Source: Flavobacterium sp. HJJ
GTDB taxonomy: Bacteria > Bacteroidota > Bacteroidia > Flavobacteriales > Flavobacteriaceae
Assembly (NCBI RefSeq): GCF_015351475.1
Contig: NZ_JADKPR010000007.1
Span: 153,755 to 217,754 of the forward strand
Direction: 5' to 3'
Length of the DNA stretch: 64,000 nt
Numbering within the stretch: the first letter of the stretch is position 1; every line of letters starts with the position of its first letter. The notes under the pieces are model-generated. The model was not told the origin of the DNA. It did no database searches and saw nothing but the letters and a program-made list of their open reading frames with translations. A program made the translations under genes and the position numbers. Below, in pieces: positions 16,706 through 25,479 of this stretch.

Positions 16706-17839
16706 TTATTCTACTGCAACAGGTTTCTTCTTTTGAAATTTGTTCTGAAGCCAATTGCGTACAGGTTCATCGTATAATTTCAAACACAAATAAGCTATTA
16801 GAATACTGGCAATTAAAACTCCTATACCTAATACATAACCATTTTCCAGCGAAACTTTATTGTCTACAACCCAAGCGGTATACCAATAAACGAGCGGATA
16901 ATGCGTGATATAAATTGGATATGAAATATCTCCTAACAGCTTGCATATTTTAAGGGAAAACGGGTTTTTAATTTCGCCTCCTGCACCAATTGAAACAATT
17001 AGAGGAAAAACAAGAATAATACAGAAAGATTCATATAATCCATTCATCCATAAACTGTTTTCGTCTCCAATTCTTGGCACACTAAGACCAATTGCAATCA
17101 ATAAACTGCAGACCCAGAAAGCCCCCTTTACATGAATTAGTTTTCCTAAACGGGAAAGCAGAATTCCTGCAAAAAACGGATACAACAAACGGGTAAACCC
17201 AATATTCATCTGTTCTAAATTCAATGACCATCCGCCGATTACATCGCCTTTTGGACCAAAAACAGTATAATTGACAAGTATTCCGGCAAAAATCAAAACA
17301 AAAACAGAAAGCACTTTGTTAGAGAATTTTCTAAAAATTAATGCGTATAAAATATTGGCTATATATTCAAAAAACAGCGACCACGCAGGACCATCCAGCG
17401 GATGCATTTCGCCCCAGCCCCTGATCTCCAGAGACGGCGGAATTGGAAGCAATGTGAAACCAATAACCATCGTCAGAATCAATTTCCAGACTTCCATTTT
17501 GGCAATCATCGGGAACAAAATATCCGAAGCCTGAAAATAATAGAAAATGGCTCCGATAATCATTCCCATAATAACCATCGGCTGCAAGCGGATCAAACGC
17601 CGTTTATAAAACTCCCATTGTGTCATTTTTCCCCAGCGGTCATCGTATGCATACGCAACAACAAATCCTGATAAAAGAAAAAAGAAATCCACAGCCAGAT
17701 AGCCATGATTGATAATCTGTTTGAAACGGTTTCCGCCGTTAAACGCTTCAAAAATATGAAAAGCAACGACTAAAATTGCGGCTACTCCACGTAAACCGTC
17801 TAGAATTTCATAATGTTTTTTGGGTTTAATATCTGTCAT
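16706..17839 (-). CDS. Acyltransferase family 3 membrane protein (OafA/YrhL-like)
   Basis: From the ATG at 17839 the protein has 377 residues. The N-terminal HYEILDGLRGVAAILVVAFH carries the Arg and His typical of acyltransferase_3 proteins. About ten membrane helices follow, and a basic tail ends it. Members transfer acetyl or other acyl groups to sugars of polysaccharides, lipids or antibiotics at the inner membrane. An alternative start 17 codons upstream runs through an inverted-repeat region and is unlikely. The acceptor is unknown. It may modify a surface glycan. Confidence 0.85.
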   Translation of the reverse strand: MTDIKPKKHYEILDGLRGVAAILVVAFHIFEAFNGGNRFKQIINHGYLAVDFFFLLSGFVVAYAYDDRWGKMTQWEFYKRRLIRLQPMVIMGMIIGAIFYYFQASDILFPMIAKMEVWKLILTMVIGFTLLPIPPSLEIRGWGEMHPLDGPAWSLFFEYIANILYALIFRKFSNKVLSVFVLIFAGILVNYTVFGPKGDVIGGWSLNLEQMNIGFTRLLYPFFAGILLSRLGKLIHVKGAFWVCSLLIAIGLSVPRIGDENSLWMNGLYESFCIILVFPLIVSIGAGGEIKNPFSLKICKLLGDISYPIYITHYPLVYWYTAWVVDNKVSLENGYVLGIGVLIASILIAYLCLKLYDEPVRNWLQNKFQKKKPVAVE

Positions 17840-17860
17840 AAAATAGTTGATTGTTGATAA

Positions 17861-17924
17861 TTGATTGTTAATGATTAATGGTAACTGCAAAATACAAACA
17901 TTTCATTATATCATTAACAATCAA
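17861..17924. repeat. 15-bp perfect inverted repeat upstream of acyltransferase
   Basis: TTGATTGTTAATGAT (17861-17875) is the exact reverse complement of 17910-17924, with a 34-base loop. It fills the gap between the acyltransferase start and the stop of the DUF1349 gene (17934). It could end transcription from DUF1349 or be a mobile palindrome. Confidence 0.55.
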
Positions 17925-17933
17925 TAATTAAAA

Positions 17934-18584
17934 TTACTCTTGGTGATTTTTAAGCCATTCCGTCCTGCGCTGGTCTGGCAAATGTTTTACAGAGAAGTTT
18001 TCGAACTTGGCTTCAAAACCTTTTCCGTCGGGTGAAGCTGCCATTAAACCGACCATTACAGGCTTGTTATCTTGTAACGGAGAATTTCTCGTCATGATAT
18101 ATGTTTTATCGTCATACGAAAAAAAGACTTCAACAGCATCTAATCTTCTTACGACTTTAATCCAAACAAAAGGCGGTGCTTTTTCCAGAGCTGTTACGCT
18201 CCAATCGCTTTTATCATGCGTTACGACAGTACTGATGTTAAATTTTCCGTCTACAAATTCAACTCCGGTTTTAATATAGTTTTTTTCATCAACCCGAATC
18301 ATTAATCCCATTTGATCAAAACGAGCTTTATAATCTCCTGTTAATTTCACTTTTGCTTCAAACTCTCCACCATAATCTGCATAATAAAAAGGGGCATCAT
18401 CAACGGTAAATCCATAATGTGAAATCCGCCAGTAATCACTGTTGGCAGTAACATTCATAATCAATGCATTGTTTTTTATTTCCCACTTTTCAGGTTCGTT
18501 AAACCATTGCATTTTGTTTAAACTTTGAGCAGAAAGATTTTGCAATGACAAACAGACAACTGCAAATAATACTATTTTTTTCAT
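17934..18584 (-). CDS. DUF1349 concanavalin-like exported protein
   Basis: The 216-residue protein has a signal peptide (ending LSAQ) and one DUF1349 domain, a concanavalin/jellyroll fold: a WEIKNNALIM segment near residue 34, the DYWRISHYGF segment near 50, ADYGGEFEAKVKL near 69, and QMGLMIRVDEKNYIKTG near 91. Such proteins are found beside glycoside hydrolases and may bind carbohydrate. Catalysis is not established. It is 184 bases downstream of GH3 on the same strand and may belong to the end of the locus. Confidence 0.85.
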   Translation of the reverse strand: MKKIVLFAVVCLSLQNLSAQSLNKMQWFNEPEKWEIKNNALIMNVTANSDYWRISHYGFTVDDAPFYYADYGGEFEAKVKLTGDYKARFDQMGLMIRVDEKNYIKTGVEFVDGKFNISTVVTHDKSDWSVTALEKAPPFVWIKVVRRLDAVEVFFSYDDKTYIMTRNSPLQDNKPVMVGLMAASPDGKGFEAKFENFSVKHLPDQRRTEWLKNHQE

Positions 18585-18768
18585 GTTATTTAAATTTTAA
18601 AACAATAAAAGTGTTTTCTTTTTAAACCATTAAGAGATTAAGGAAATAAAGCCTTTATGACTTAATGATACTTAATACCTTAATGGTAAAAAATAAAAAT
18701 TTAATTTTAAAAAGCTGCAACTTTTACAATTACAGCTTTGCAACCAACCACCTTAGAAATAAATGAAT

Positions 18769-20985
18769 CTATTGAAGTGAAAAACTCACTTTAGATTTTA
18801 TATCTGCAGATGATGCTCCAATTAAAGCTTCAAAAGCTCCAGGCTCGGCAACCCACTCGTGTTTTTTATCGTCAAAGAAACTTAGGGCAGTTTTGTCAAC
18901 AGTAAAAGTTACCGTTTTTTCTTCGCCCGCTTTAAGCGAAATTTTCTCAAAACCTTTTAATTCTTTTATCGGACGAACCAAAGACGATTTTAAATCACTG
19001 ATATAAAGCTGAACAATTTCAGCCCCATCGCGGTTTCCTGTATTTTTTACTTTAACCGAAAATGTAATCTGGTCTCCGCTTGACAATTGCTTTTTATCTG
19101 CAGTTACTTTACCATACTCAAAAGTCGTGTAACTTAAGCCGTGGCCAAAAGGGAACAATGGTTTTATCTTTTGCTTTTCAGCCCAGCGGTACCCGACAAA
19201 AATTCCTTCTTTATAAGTTACTTCGTCACCGCCTGGGAATTGTCCTAAAGCATGTGCTCCGTTATCATTTAATTTAACCGGGAAAGTAAATGTCAGCTTT
19301 CCAGATGGATTCACATCTCCAGCCAGAACTTTAGCCAAAGCTGTACCTGCCTCAGTTCCTAAAAACCATCCCTGCACAATTCCGGGAACTTCATTTACCC
19401 ATGGCATAGCCACCGCATTTCCCGAAATATTTACAAAAACCACATTTTTATTTACCTTAACCAATTCACTGATTAGTTTATCCTGATTGTATGGCAGTTC
19501 TAAGCCTTTACGATCCTCTCCTTCGGCGTCCTGATGATCGCTTTTATTCAAGCCTCCGAAAAATAAAACTACATCAGCATCTTTCGCCGCTTTTAAAGCT
19601 TCGGCGGTTAATTCTGCTGGAGAACGTTTGTCTTCTAAACTAACTTTTGCAGCAACTCCATTATACTTACTAGTCGGATCTCCTACGTAGCCGCGAGCGT
19701 AAACAATTGCTGCCTGGCTGCCAATTCTCTTCTTTAATCCGTCAAGAGGCAATACTTCGTATTTTGCTTTAAGCGAAGAACTTCCTCCGCCAACAGTCAT
19801 CATCTTGATCGCATTTTCTCCAATGACAGCAATTTTCTTGGTTTTATTCAAGTCAATCGGCAGAATATTATTTTTGTTCTGAAGCAGTACAATTCCTTCT
19901 TCAGCGATTTTTAAACCAGCCTCGGCATGTTCTTTTGTTCCAAATGATCCAAAAGGTCTTTCTCTATTCATCGTAGTCAAGAACGATAAACGCAGAATAC
20001 GGCGCACTTTTTCATCTAATTCTTTTGTTCCGATTTCCCCTTTAGCAATCATCGTTGAATATGGTTTTGCCAGATAATAGTTATCATACGCATTGCTTGT
20101 TCCCCATGAAAGTCCATTAGTCCAAGAACCAAATTCCATATCCAGACCATTATGAATCGCTTGATTGGTATCGTGAACTCCTCCCCAGTCTGAGATTACA
20201 ACTCCTTTGAATCCCCATTCGCCGCGGAGAATATTATTTAACAAAAACTCATTATGACAGCAGTGCTGCCCTTTGTATCTGTTGTACGATCCCATAATAG
20301 CCCAAGCATCACCTTCCTGAACAGCTGCTTTAAATGCCGGCAGATAAATTTCATACAGCGCACGGTCATCAACATTTACGTTTACGGCATTGCGGTTTGT
20401 CTCCTGATTATTTAAAGCAAAATGTTTTACGCAGGCTGCAACTCCGTTTGACTGCACCCCTTTAATATAAGGCACAACCATTTTTGAAGTAAGAAAAGGA
20501 TCTTCGCCCATATATTCGAAGTTACGGCCGTTTAATGGTGTTCTATAAATATTTACGCCTGGTCCTAACAATACATTTTTATTTCGGAAACGTGCTTCCT
20601 CACCAATTGATTTTCCATATAAAGAAGCCATTTCCTTATTCCATGTGGCAGATAAAGCAGTAAGTGCAGGAAATGCAATACACGAATCATTTGTCCAGCC
20701 TGCCTGATCCCATTCGTCCCATTTTACTTCGGTACGAATTCCATGCGGTCCGTCAGTCATCCAGTTTTCTGGAATTCCCAGACGCGGAACACCTGGCGAA
20801 CTGAATTTTGACTGCGCATGAATCATCGCAATTTTTTCTTCAGTTGTCATTTTAGAAAGTGCATCTTCTACACGTTCATTAATAGGTTTTTTATCGTCAA
20901 GATAAACTGGAACTTTATTTTGTGCATTCACTCCGAATGAACCTAATAATAGTAAAAAAACAATCGTTTTAACATTTTTAAACAT
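18769..20985 (-). CDS. GH3 family beta-glycosidase, periplasmic
   Basis: The 738-residue protein has a signal peptide (ending GVNAQ). Then come the GH3 N-terminal TIM barrel (about residues 35-340) with KHFALNNQETNR (Lys187-His188) and the nucleophile Asp266 in VVISDWGG, the alpha/beta sandwich (about 375-610), and a C-terminal fibronectin-III-like domain (about 650-730). Members with this layout are retaining beta-glucosidases or related exo-enzymes. The linkage cannot be assigned. It is the last glycosidase of the leftward PUL, with its own 196-base upstream gap holding a CTGATA element. Confidence 0.92.
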   Translation of the reverse strand: MFKNVKTIVFLLLLGSFGVNAQNKVPVYLDDKKPINERVEDALSKMTTEEKIAMIHAQSKFSSPGVPRLGIPENWMTDGPHGIRTEVKWDEWDQAGWTNDSCIAFPALTALSATWNKEMASLYGKSIGEEARFRNKNVLLGPGVNIYRTPLNGRNFEYMGEDPFLTSKMVVPYIKGVQSNGVAACVKHFALNNQETNRNAVNVNVDDRALYEIYLPAFKAAVQEGDAWAIMGSYNRYKGQHCCHNEFLLNNILRGEWGFKGVVISDWGGVHDTNQAIHNGLDMEFGSWTNGLSWGTSNAYDNYYLAKPYSTMIAKGEIGTKELDEKVRRILRLSFLTTMNRERPFGSFGTKEHAEAGLKIAEEGIVLLQNKNNILPIDLNKTKKIAVIGENAIKMMTVGGGSSSLKAKYEVLPLDGLKKRIGSQAAIVYARGYVGDPTSKYNGVAAKVSLEDKRSPAELTAEALKAAKDADVVLFFGGLNKSDHQDAEGEDRKGLELPYNQDKLISELVKVNKNVVFVNISGNAVAMPWVNEVPGIVQGWFLGTEAGTALAKVLAGDVNPSGKLTFTFPVKLNDNGAHALGQFPGGDEVTYKEGIFVGYRWAEKQKIKPLFPFGHGLSYTTFEYGKVTADKKQLSSGDQITFSVKVKNTGNRDGAEIVQLYISDLKSSLVRPIKELKGFEKISLKAGEEKTVTFTVDKTALSFFDDKKHEWVAEPGAFEALIGASSADIKSKVSFSLQ

Positions 20986-21181
20986 ACCACATAATTTATT
21001 AAATCATTAAAATACTATCAGGACATTTTAGCATTTCCTAATAATATTGTAAAACTAAAACGTAATAGTATGTGTAGGATTTTTAAACAAAAAAAGTAGT
21101 GAAATAAAAAATCAAAACGCTGAAAAACAAATGATTAAAACAAAAATAAGATTAAAAAAAGTAGTGCTTTTACAATGAAAA

Positions 21182-22819
21182 TCAGCCTTTCGAAGGTAAT
21201 AATCCAATTTTCATAACTCTTTCCTCAAAATCATTTCGAGAGACAGCGGCTTTATTCCGGGCTTTGGTCCGATAGTTATAAATCGTGCTTAAAGAGTAAC
21301 GAAGAAATGCTGCGATTTTTACGCTGTCTGTTATCCCAAGACGGATTAATGCAAAGATGCGGAGTTCAGTATTCAGCAATTCTCCCTGCTTCAATACAAC
21401 CTGTTCTTCACTGATGAGTAATGCATTAAAGTCTTTTACAAAAGTCGGATACAGATTTAGAAAAATTACATCAAAGTTCTCATACAGTTCTTCCAGTTCT
21501 TTTTCAACCAGAGTAGTCGATTTCAGCATCTTGAAAATTTCATCAAACTGTTTGAGTGCTGCTTTTTTGTTTAGAATAACACGGTAATTTTCTAATTTAT
21601 TGATATAACTGGAGCACAGACTGAAAAAATGTGCAATATATTCTTCTTTAATATGATTGGATTCAGATAATTGGGCATTTCGTTCCTGCAGCTGGCTGTT
21701 TGTTTCTGTAATATCCTTGTTTAACTCGGCTAATTTTTGGCTTGTCGCAAAAAGTTCTCCACGAATTCTGGATACTTTTTTCATTTGTCGAGAAACATAA
21801 ATCACAGCCAAGATCAGAAACACCGAAAGTAAACTAATGCACAAAAGGTATATCTGCAATTCGCTTTTTCTTTGGGCTTCTCTTTCTAAATAAGCGGTAT
21901 TTATAATCGAATAAATTTCAGACATTAACAGTGTTCGAAACTGAACATTGCAGTAAAGTGCGTCTTCAATTGCCGACTGAGTGAGCTTATAAGCCATATC
22001 AACATCGCCAATTTCGTAAAAAACCAATGCCAATTCCTGAAGTGAAGCATTGTCTTTTATAGCATTTTTAATATCTGCAGCAGCAGAAAGCGCATAATAT
22101 TTTTTCCTTAGTTCTAACTGCTTCGTAGTTTCATAAATTTTACCAAAAAGGTACGTAATCATCGCGTACTGCGAATCTTCCTCTTTTGTATTTTCTAATA
22201 AAACCGATAATTGTTTTAGGGCAAGAGTATATTTTTTATTGAAAACATTTTTCTGTGCCTGGTTAATTTTAAACTCCAATGTTCGAGGATTTAATACCCC
22301 TAACAAAGAGTCTCTATATTTTCCTATTTGTTCAATATATTCTCTGCTTCTGCTATTTGCGTTATAATGCTCGAAAAATTCCCGATACACCATATAATAA
22401 TTTGGAAGCAGTGATTTGGTCAATGTTTTCTTATTGATGCTTTTCAAAATAGCTTCCGATTCACGGTATTTTCCAGATGAAGAATATAGGTTGGCCAATT
22501 GCAGTTTAGCTAAATCCGAAAAAGCTTTATTTTGCAGTTCTGCTGCAATTACAAGATTTTTTTTGACATATAAAATTGCAGAATCAGAATCGAATTTTTG
22601 GTATTCAGCATATAACGTTTTGTTGTAATTGTATTCCTGTTCCTTCGATAGATCTTCGGATTTAATTTTTTTGAAATTCAGAATGCGCTGCTCCTTTACT
22701 TGAACATATTTCGATTTATTTTTTAAAGCATCATTTAACTTATCAAAAATAGAATCAGCCTCCGATGAATAACCCGAATAACTTATTGTAAGTAAAAAAA
22801 AAAGCAGGTAATTTTTCAA
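21182..22819 (-). CDS. DUF6377 membrane-bound regulator with TPR sensor and C-terminal HTH
   Basis: The 545-residue protein has a signal peptide (ending YSGYSS) and a periplasmic TPR-like helical domain (about residues 20-320). A single membrane helix spans about 322-343, a coiled coil about 350-395, and a cytoplasmic DUF6377 part ends in a LuxR-like helix-turn-helix (IAAFLRYSLSTIYNYRTKAR, about 498-518). It resembles SusR-type regulators of polysaccharide loci, which sense sugars in the periplasm and bind DNA from the membrane. It sits between GH3 and GH2 genes and likely controls one or both (inference). A TATATTTG box precedes it. Confidence 0.85.
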   Translation of the reverse strand: MKNYLLFFLLTISYSGYSSEADSIFDKLNDALKNKSKYVQVKEQRILNFKKIKSEDLSKEQEYNYNKTLYAEYQKFDSDSAILYVKKNLVIAAELQNKAFSDLAKLQLANLYSSSGKYRESEAILKSINKKTLTKSLLPNYYMVYREFFEHYNANSRSREYIEQIGKYRDSLLGVLNPRTLEFKINQAQKNVFNKKYTLALKQLSVLLENTKEEDSQYAMITYLFGKIYETTKQLELRKKYYALSAAADIKNAIKDNASLQELALVFYEIGDVDMAYKLTQSAIEDALYCNVQFRTLLMSEIYSIINTAYLEREAQRKSELQIYLLCISLLSVFLILAVIYVSRQMKKVSRIRGELFATSQKLAELNKDITETNSQLQERNAQLSESNHIKEEYIAHFFSLCSSYINKLENYRVILNKKAALKQFDEIFKMLKSTTLVEKELEELYENFDVIFLNLYPTFVKDFNALLISEEQVVLKQGELLNTELRIFALIRLGITDSVKIAAFLRYSLSTIYNYRTKARNKAAVSRNDFEERVMKIGLLPSKG

Positions 22820-22848
22820 ACTGAATAATGGCTAAATGATATGGATTA

Positions 22849-22856
22849 CAAATATA
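22849..22856 (-). promoter_or_regulatory. Candidate -7 promoter box for DUF6377 regulator
   Basis: On the minus strand this reads TATATTTG and lies 30 bases before the ATG at 22819. It fits TAnnTTTG, so the regulator may be transcribed apart from GH2. Confidence 0.45.
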
Positions 22857-22904
22857 ATAAAGTGAATAGAATGTTTTTGATTTCTATTTACAATTAGAAA
22901 ACAT

Positions 22905-22936
22905 AAAAGCTGCTCCTCATATGAGAAACAGCTTTT
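22905..22936 (-). terminator. Terminator after GH2 gene
   Basis: AAAAGCTG (22905-22912) and CAGCTTTT (22929-22936) form an 8-bp stem 63 bases after the GH2 stop, between GH2 and the DUF6377 gene. Confidence 0.55.
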
Positions 22937-22998
22937 ACTAATTAACAAAACTGAAACTTATTTTTAATTTCTTAGAAAACTATTCAAAATTCTGCTGG

Positions 22999-25419
22999 TT
23001 ATTTTACCTGAATAGTAACCTCTGCTGGTTTCAACCAAGTGCTGGTAAAATTAACTTTTATAGGCTCACTGCCTCCTGTTGACTGAATGTAAGCAACAAG
23101 ATGTCCGTGAAATGCTCTCTGAACATTATCAGTATAATCACCCATATCGCTGTTATTTCCAGCTTCCAATCCTAATAAAGTACCTGAACCGCTCACTGCG
23201 CAGGTAATTTCATTATCAGAAAGTATTACAGGCAGTCCTTTTTCATCCAATACCTGAACGATCACTTTGGCAACGCCGTCTTTATTAACAGTGATATTTT
23301 TTTCATTAACCACCAAAGCATACGGCTGCTGAGAAGAAACAATTGAATATCTGCTTACAACCTTGTTATCATCGCTAAGTCCTATTGCTTCTAATTTACC
23401 CGGAGTAAAAGGAACATCCCAATAAATCACGCCTGTATTTTCGTCGTATTTCTTTTCTTCACCAATAACTTTTCCGTTTAATTCTAAGCGGGCTTTGGCT
23501 GCGTTAGTGTAACAAACCACTCTAATGATCTGGCCTTCATTGTAATTATTCCAGATAGGCCAAGCATCTTTAGAAAGTTCTTTTTCATTATTGCTGATGT
23601 ATGTTCCTGCATAAATCATTGGTTTCTCAGACCATAATGACTGACGGAAATATCCTCTTGGCTTAATAATTCCGGCAAGATCTACTAATCCAGAATAGAA
23701 TCCTCTTGATGGCCAAGCATTCGATTCACCTAAATAATCAATACCTGTCCATAAAAACTGTCCAAATATATGCTCGTTATTTTTTACTGCCAGCCATGGT
23801 CCCATATCATGAACATTCTCACTTCCAAAAATCACTCTGCTAGGATATTTTTTGTGATCCGAACCATATTTGCTTTCTGTGTAATTATATCCTGTGATAT
23901 CTAAAGCTCCTGGATATTCTGTTTCGTTAGACATTGCAACACCTGCAAGGCCTGCTGTTGTAGGACGGGATTTATCATATTTTTTCACAGCTGCTACAAG
24001 ACGTTTGGCTATACCGCCAAGACGCATTGCATCTGGTGCATCTTTTTTGTAACCGCCATAATTGGCTTGTCCAAAGCCGTCTTTTCCATTATCCAGAACA
24101 GGGTGTGAATACGGGTCATTTGGATAATCAACTTCGTTACCAATACTCCATCCAAAAACAGAAAGATGATTGCGGTCACGGCGTACCATGTCCTCTAAAT
24201 CTTTCTCACCCCATTCAACAAAAATATCATTAGAACCTTCAAAACCTGGAGTTCCTACATTCCATCCTGTTAACCATTTACGTTTTGGAAATTCCCACTC
24301 ATCATATGCTTCATTAAGAACTAAGATTCCTAATTCATCACAAAGAGCATAAAAATCTGGTGCCTGAGGATTGTGGCTTGTACGAATAGCGTTTACGCCT
24401 ATTTCTTTTAAAGTAATCAATCTGGTTTTCAAAACCTCTCTTGGTACTGCAGATCCTAAAACTCCAGCGTCATGGTGCAGACAAACTCCTTTCATTTTCA
24501 TCCATTTACCATTCAAAGCAAAACCTTTATTGGCATCGAATGTGAAATTTCTAAAACCTGTTGATGTAACTGTTTTATCGATTGTTTTCCCATCCTTTAG
24601 AACAGTTGTTTTTAACTGATACAGATTTGGGTGTTCTAAATCCCATAATTGAGGATTTTTTACATTTATTTTGACTGCAGTTTTGTTTTCTTTGTTGGCA
24701 TCAACAAGCACTTTTTGAGAACTTTTGGCAACTGTTTTTCCGCTGTTGTCTAAAAGTTCATTGACAACTGTAAGATTTGCTTTTGCAGATGAACCGTTTT
24801 CCAAAGCTACTTCAACATTCAAAGTCCCAGTTCCATTAGCAACTTCTGGATAGGTATAAACACCCCATTGTGCAATATGCACCGGATTTGAATAAACTAA
24901 CCATACATTACGATAAATTCCTGATCCTGAATACCAGCGGGAATCGGCACTCTTACTGTGATCAACACGTACAGCAATGATATTATCTTCTCCATATTTC
25001 ACAAAAGGGGTCGCATCATAAGCAAAAGAAATATATCCGTTAGGGCGTTTTCCTAAAGAATGACCGTTAATAAAAACTTCGCTTCGGTTGTACACACCTT
25101 CAAAATATAAATAGACTTTTTCGCCTTTCTTATTTTGAGGAATATTCAATGATTTTCTGTACCATCCAATTCCTCCGGGAAGATAACCTTGACAGCTCGC
25201 CAAAGTTGGACTCAATCTCCCCTCCACGCTCCAGTCATGAGGAACATTTACTGATTCCCATTTAGCATCATCGTATGAAGTGTTTTGTGCACCCGAAGCA
25301 TCCTCCAGCGTAAACTTCCAGTTGTCATTAATTTTTTTTGAATCCCCAAACGATATCTGGCTAAAAGCTGATAAGCAGGAAAAAATAAGAATTGGTAATG
25401 CGAGCTTTTTAATAGTCAT
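22999..25419 (-). CDS. GH2 family beta-galactosidase
   Basis: The 806-residue protein has a signal peptide (ending LSAFSQ). Next are the GH2 sugar-binding jellyroll (about residues 30-180), an Ig-like domain (about 185-290) and the TIM barrel (about 295-580) with the acid/base Glu429 in SIGNEVD and the nucleophile Glu534 in FGSENVHD. A DUF4982-type and a final Ig-like domain end it. This is the usual layout of Bacteroidetes exo-beta-galactosidases, although related specificities exist in GH2. It is predicted to be periplasmic. It follows GH43 by 60 bases, so the two are co-transcribed. Confidence 0.92.
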   Translation of the reverse strand: MTIKKLALPILIFSCLSAFSQISFGDSKKINDNWKFTLEDASGAQNTSYDDAKWESVNVPHDWSVEGRLSPTLASCQGYLPGGIGWYRKSLNIPQNKKGEKVYLYFEGVYNRSEVFINGHSLGKRPNGYISFAYDATPFVKYGEDNIIAVRVDHSKSADSRWYSGSGIYRNVWLVYSNPVHIAQWGVYTYPEVANGTGTLNVEVALENGSSAKANLTVVNELLDNSGKTVAKSSQKVLVDANKENKTAVKINVKNPQLWDLEHPNLYQLKTTVLKDGKTIDKTVTSTGFRNFTFDANKGFALNGKWMKMKGVCLHHDAGVLGSAVPREVLKTRLITLKEIGVNAIRTSHNPQAPDFYALCDELGILVLNEAYDEWEFPKRKWLTGWNVGTPGFEGSNDIFVEWGEKDLEDMVRRDRNHLSVFGWSIGNEVDYPNDPYSHPVLDNGKDGFGQANYGGYKKDAPDAMRLGGIAKRLVAAVKKYDKSRPTTAGLAGVAMSNETEYPGALDITGYNYTESKYGSDHKKYPSRVIFGSENVHDMGPWLAVKNNEHIFGQFLWTGIDYLGESNAWPSRGFYSGLVDLAGIIKPRGYFRQSLWSEKPMIYAGTYISNNEKELSKDAWPIWNNYNEGQIIRVVCYTNAAKARLELNGKVIGEEKKYDENTGVIYWDVPFTPGKLEAIGLSDDNKVVSRYSIVSSQQPYALVVNEKNITVNKDGVAKVIVQVLDEKGLPVILSDNEITCAVSGSGTLLGLEAGNNSDMGDYTDNVQRAFHGHLVAYIQSTGGSEPIKVNFTSTWLKPAEVTIQVK

Positions 25420-25479
25420 TATGTATTTATTTTAATTATTCATTCGTATATTTTGATTGATGGTCTTTTCTTGATGAGC

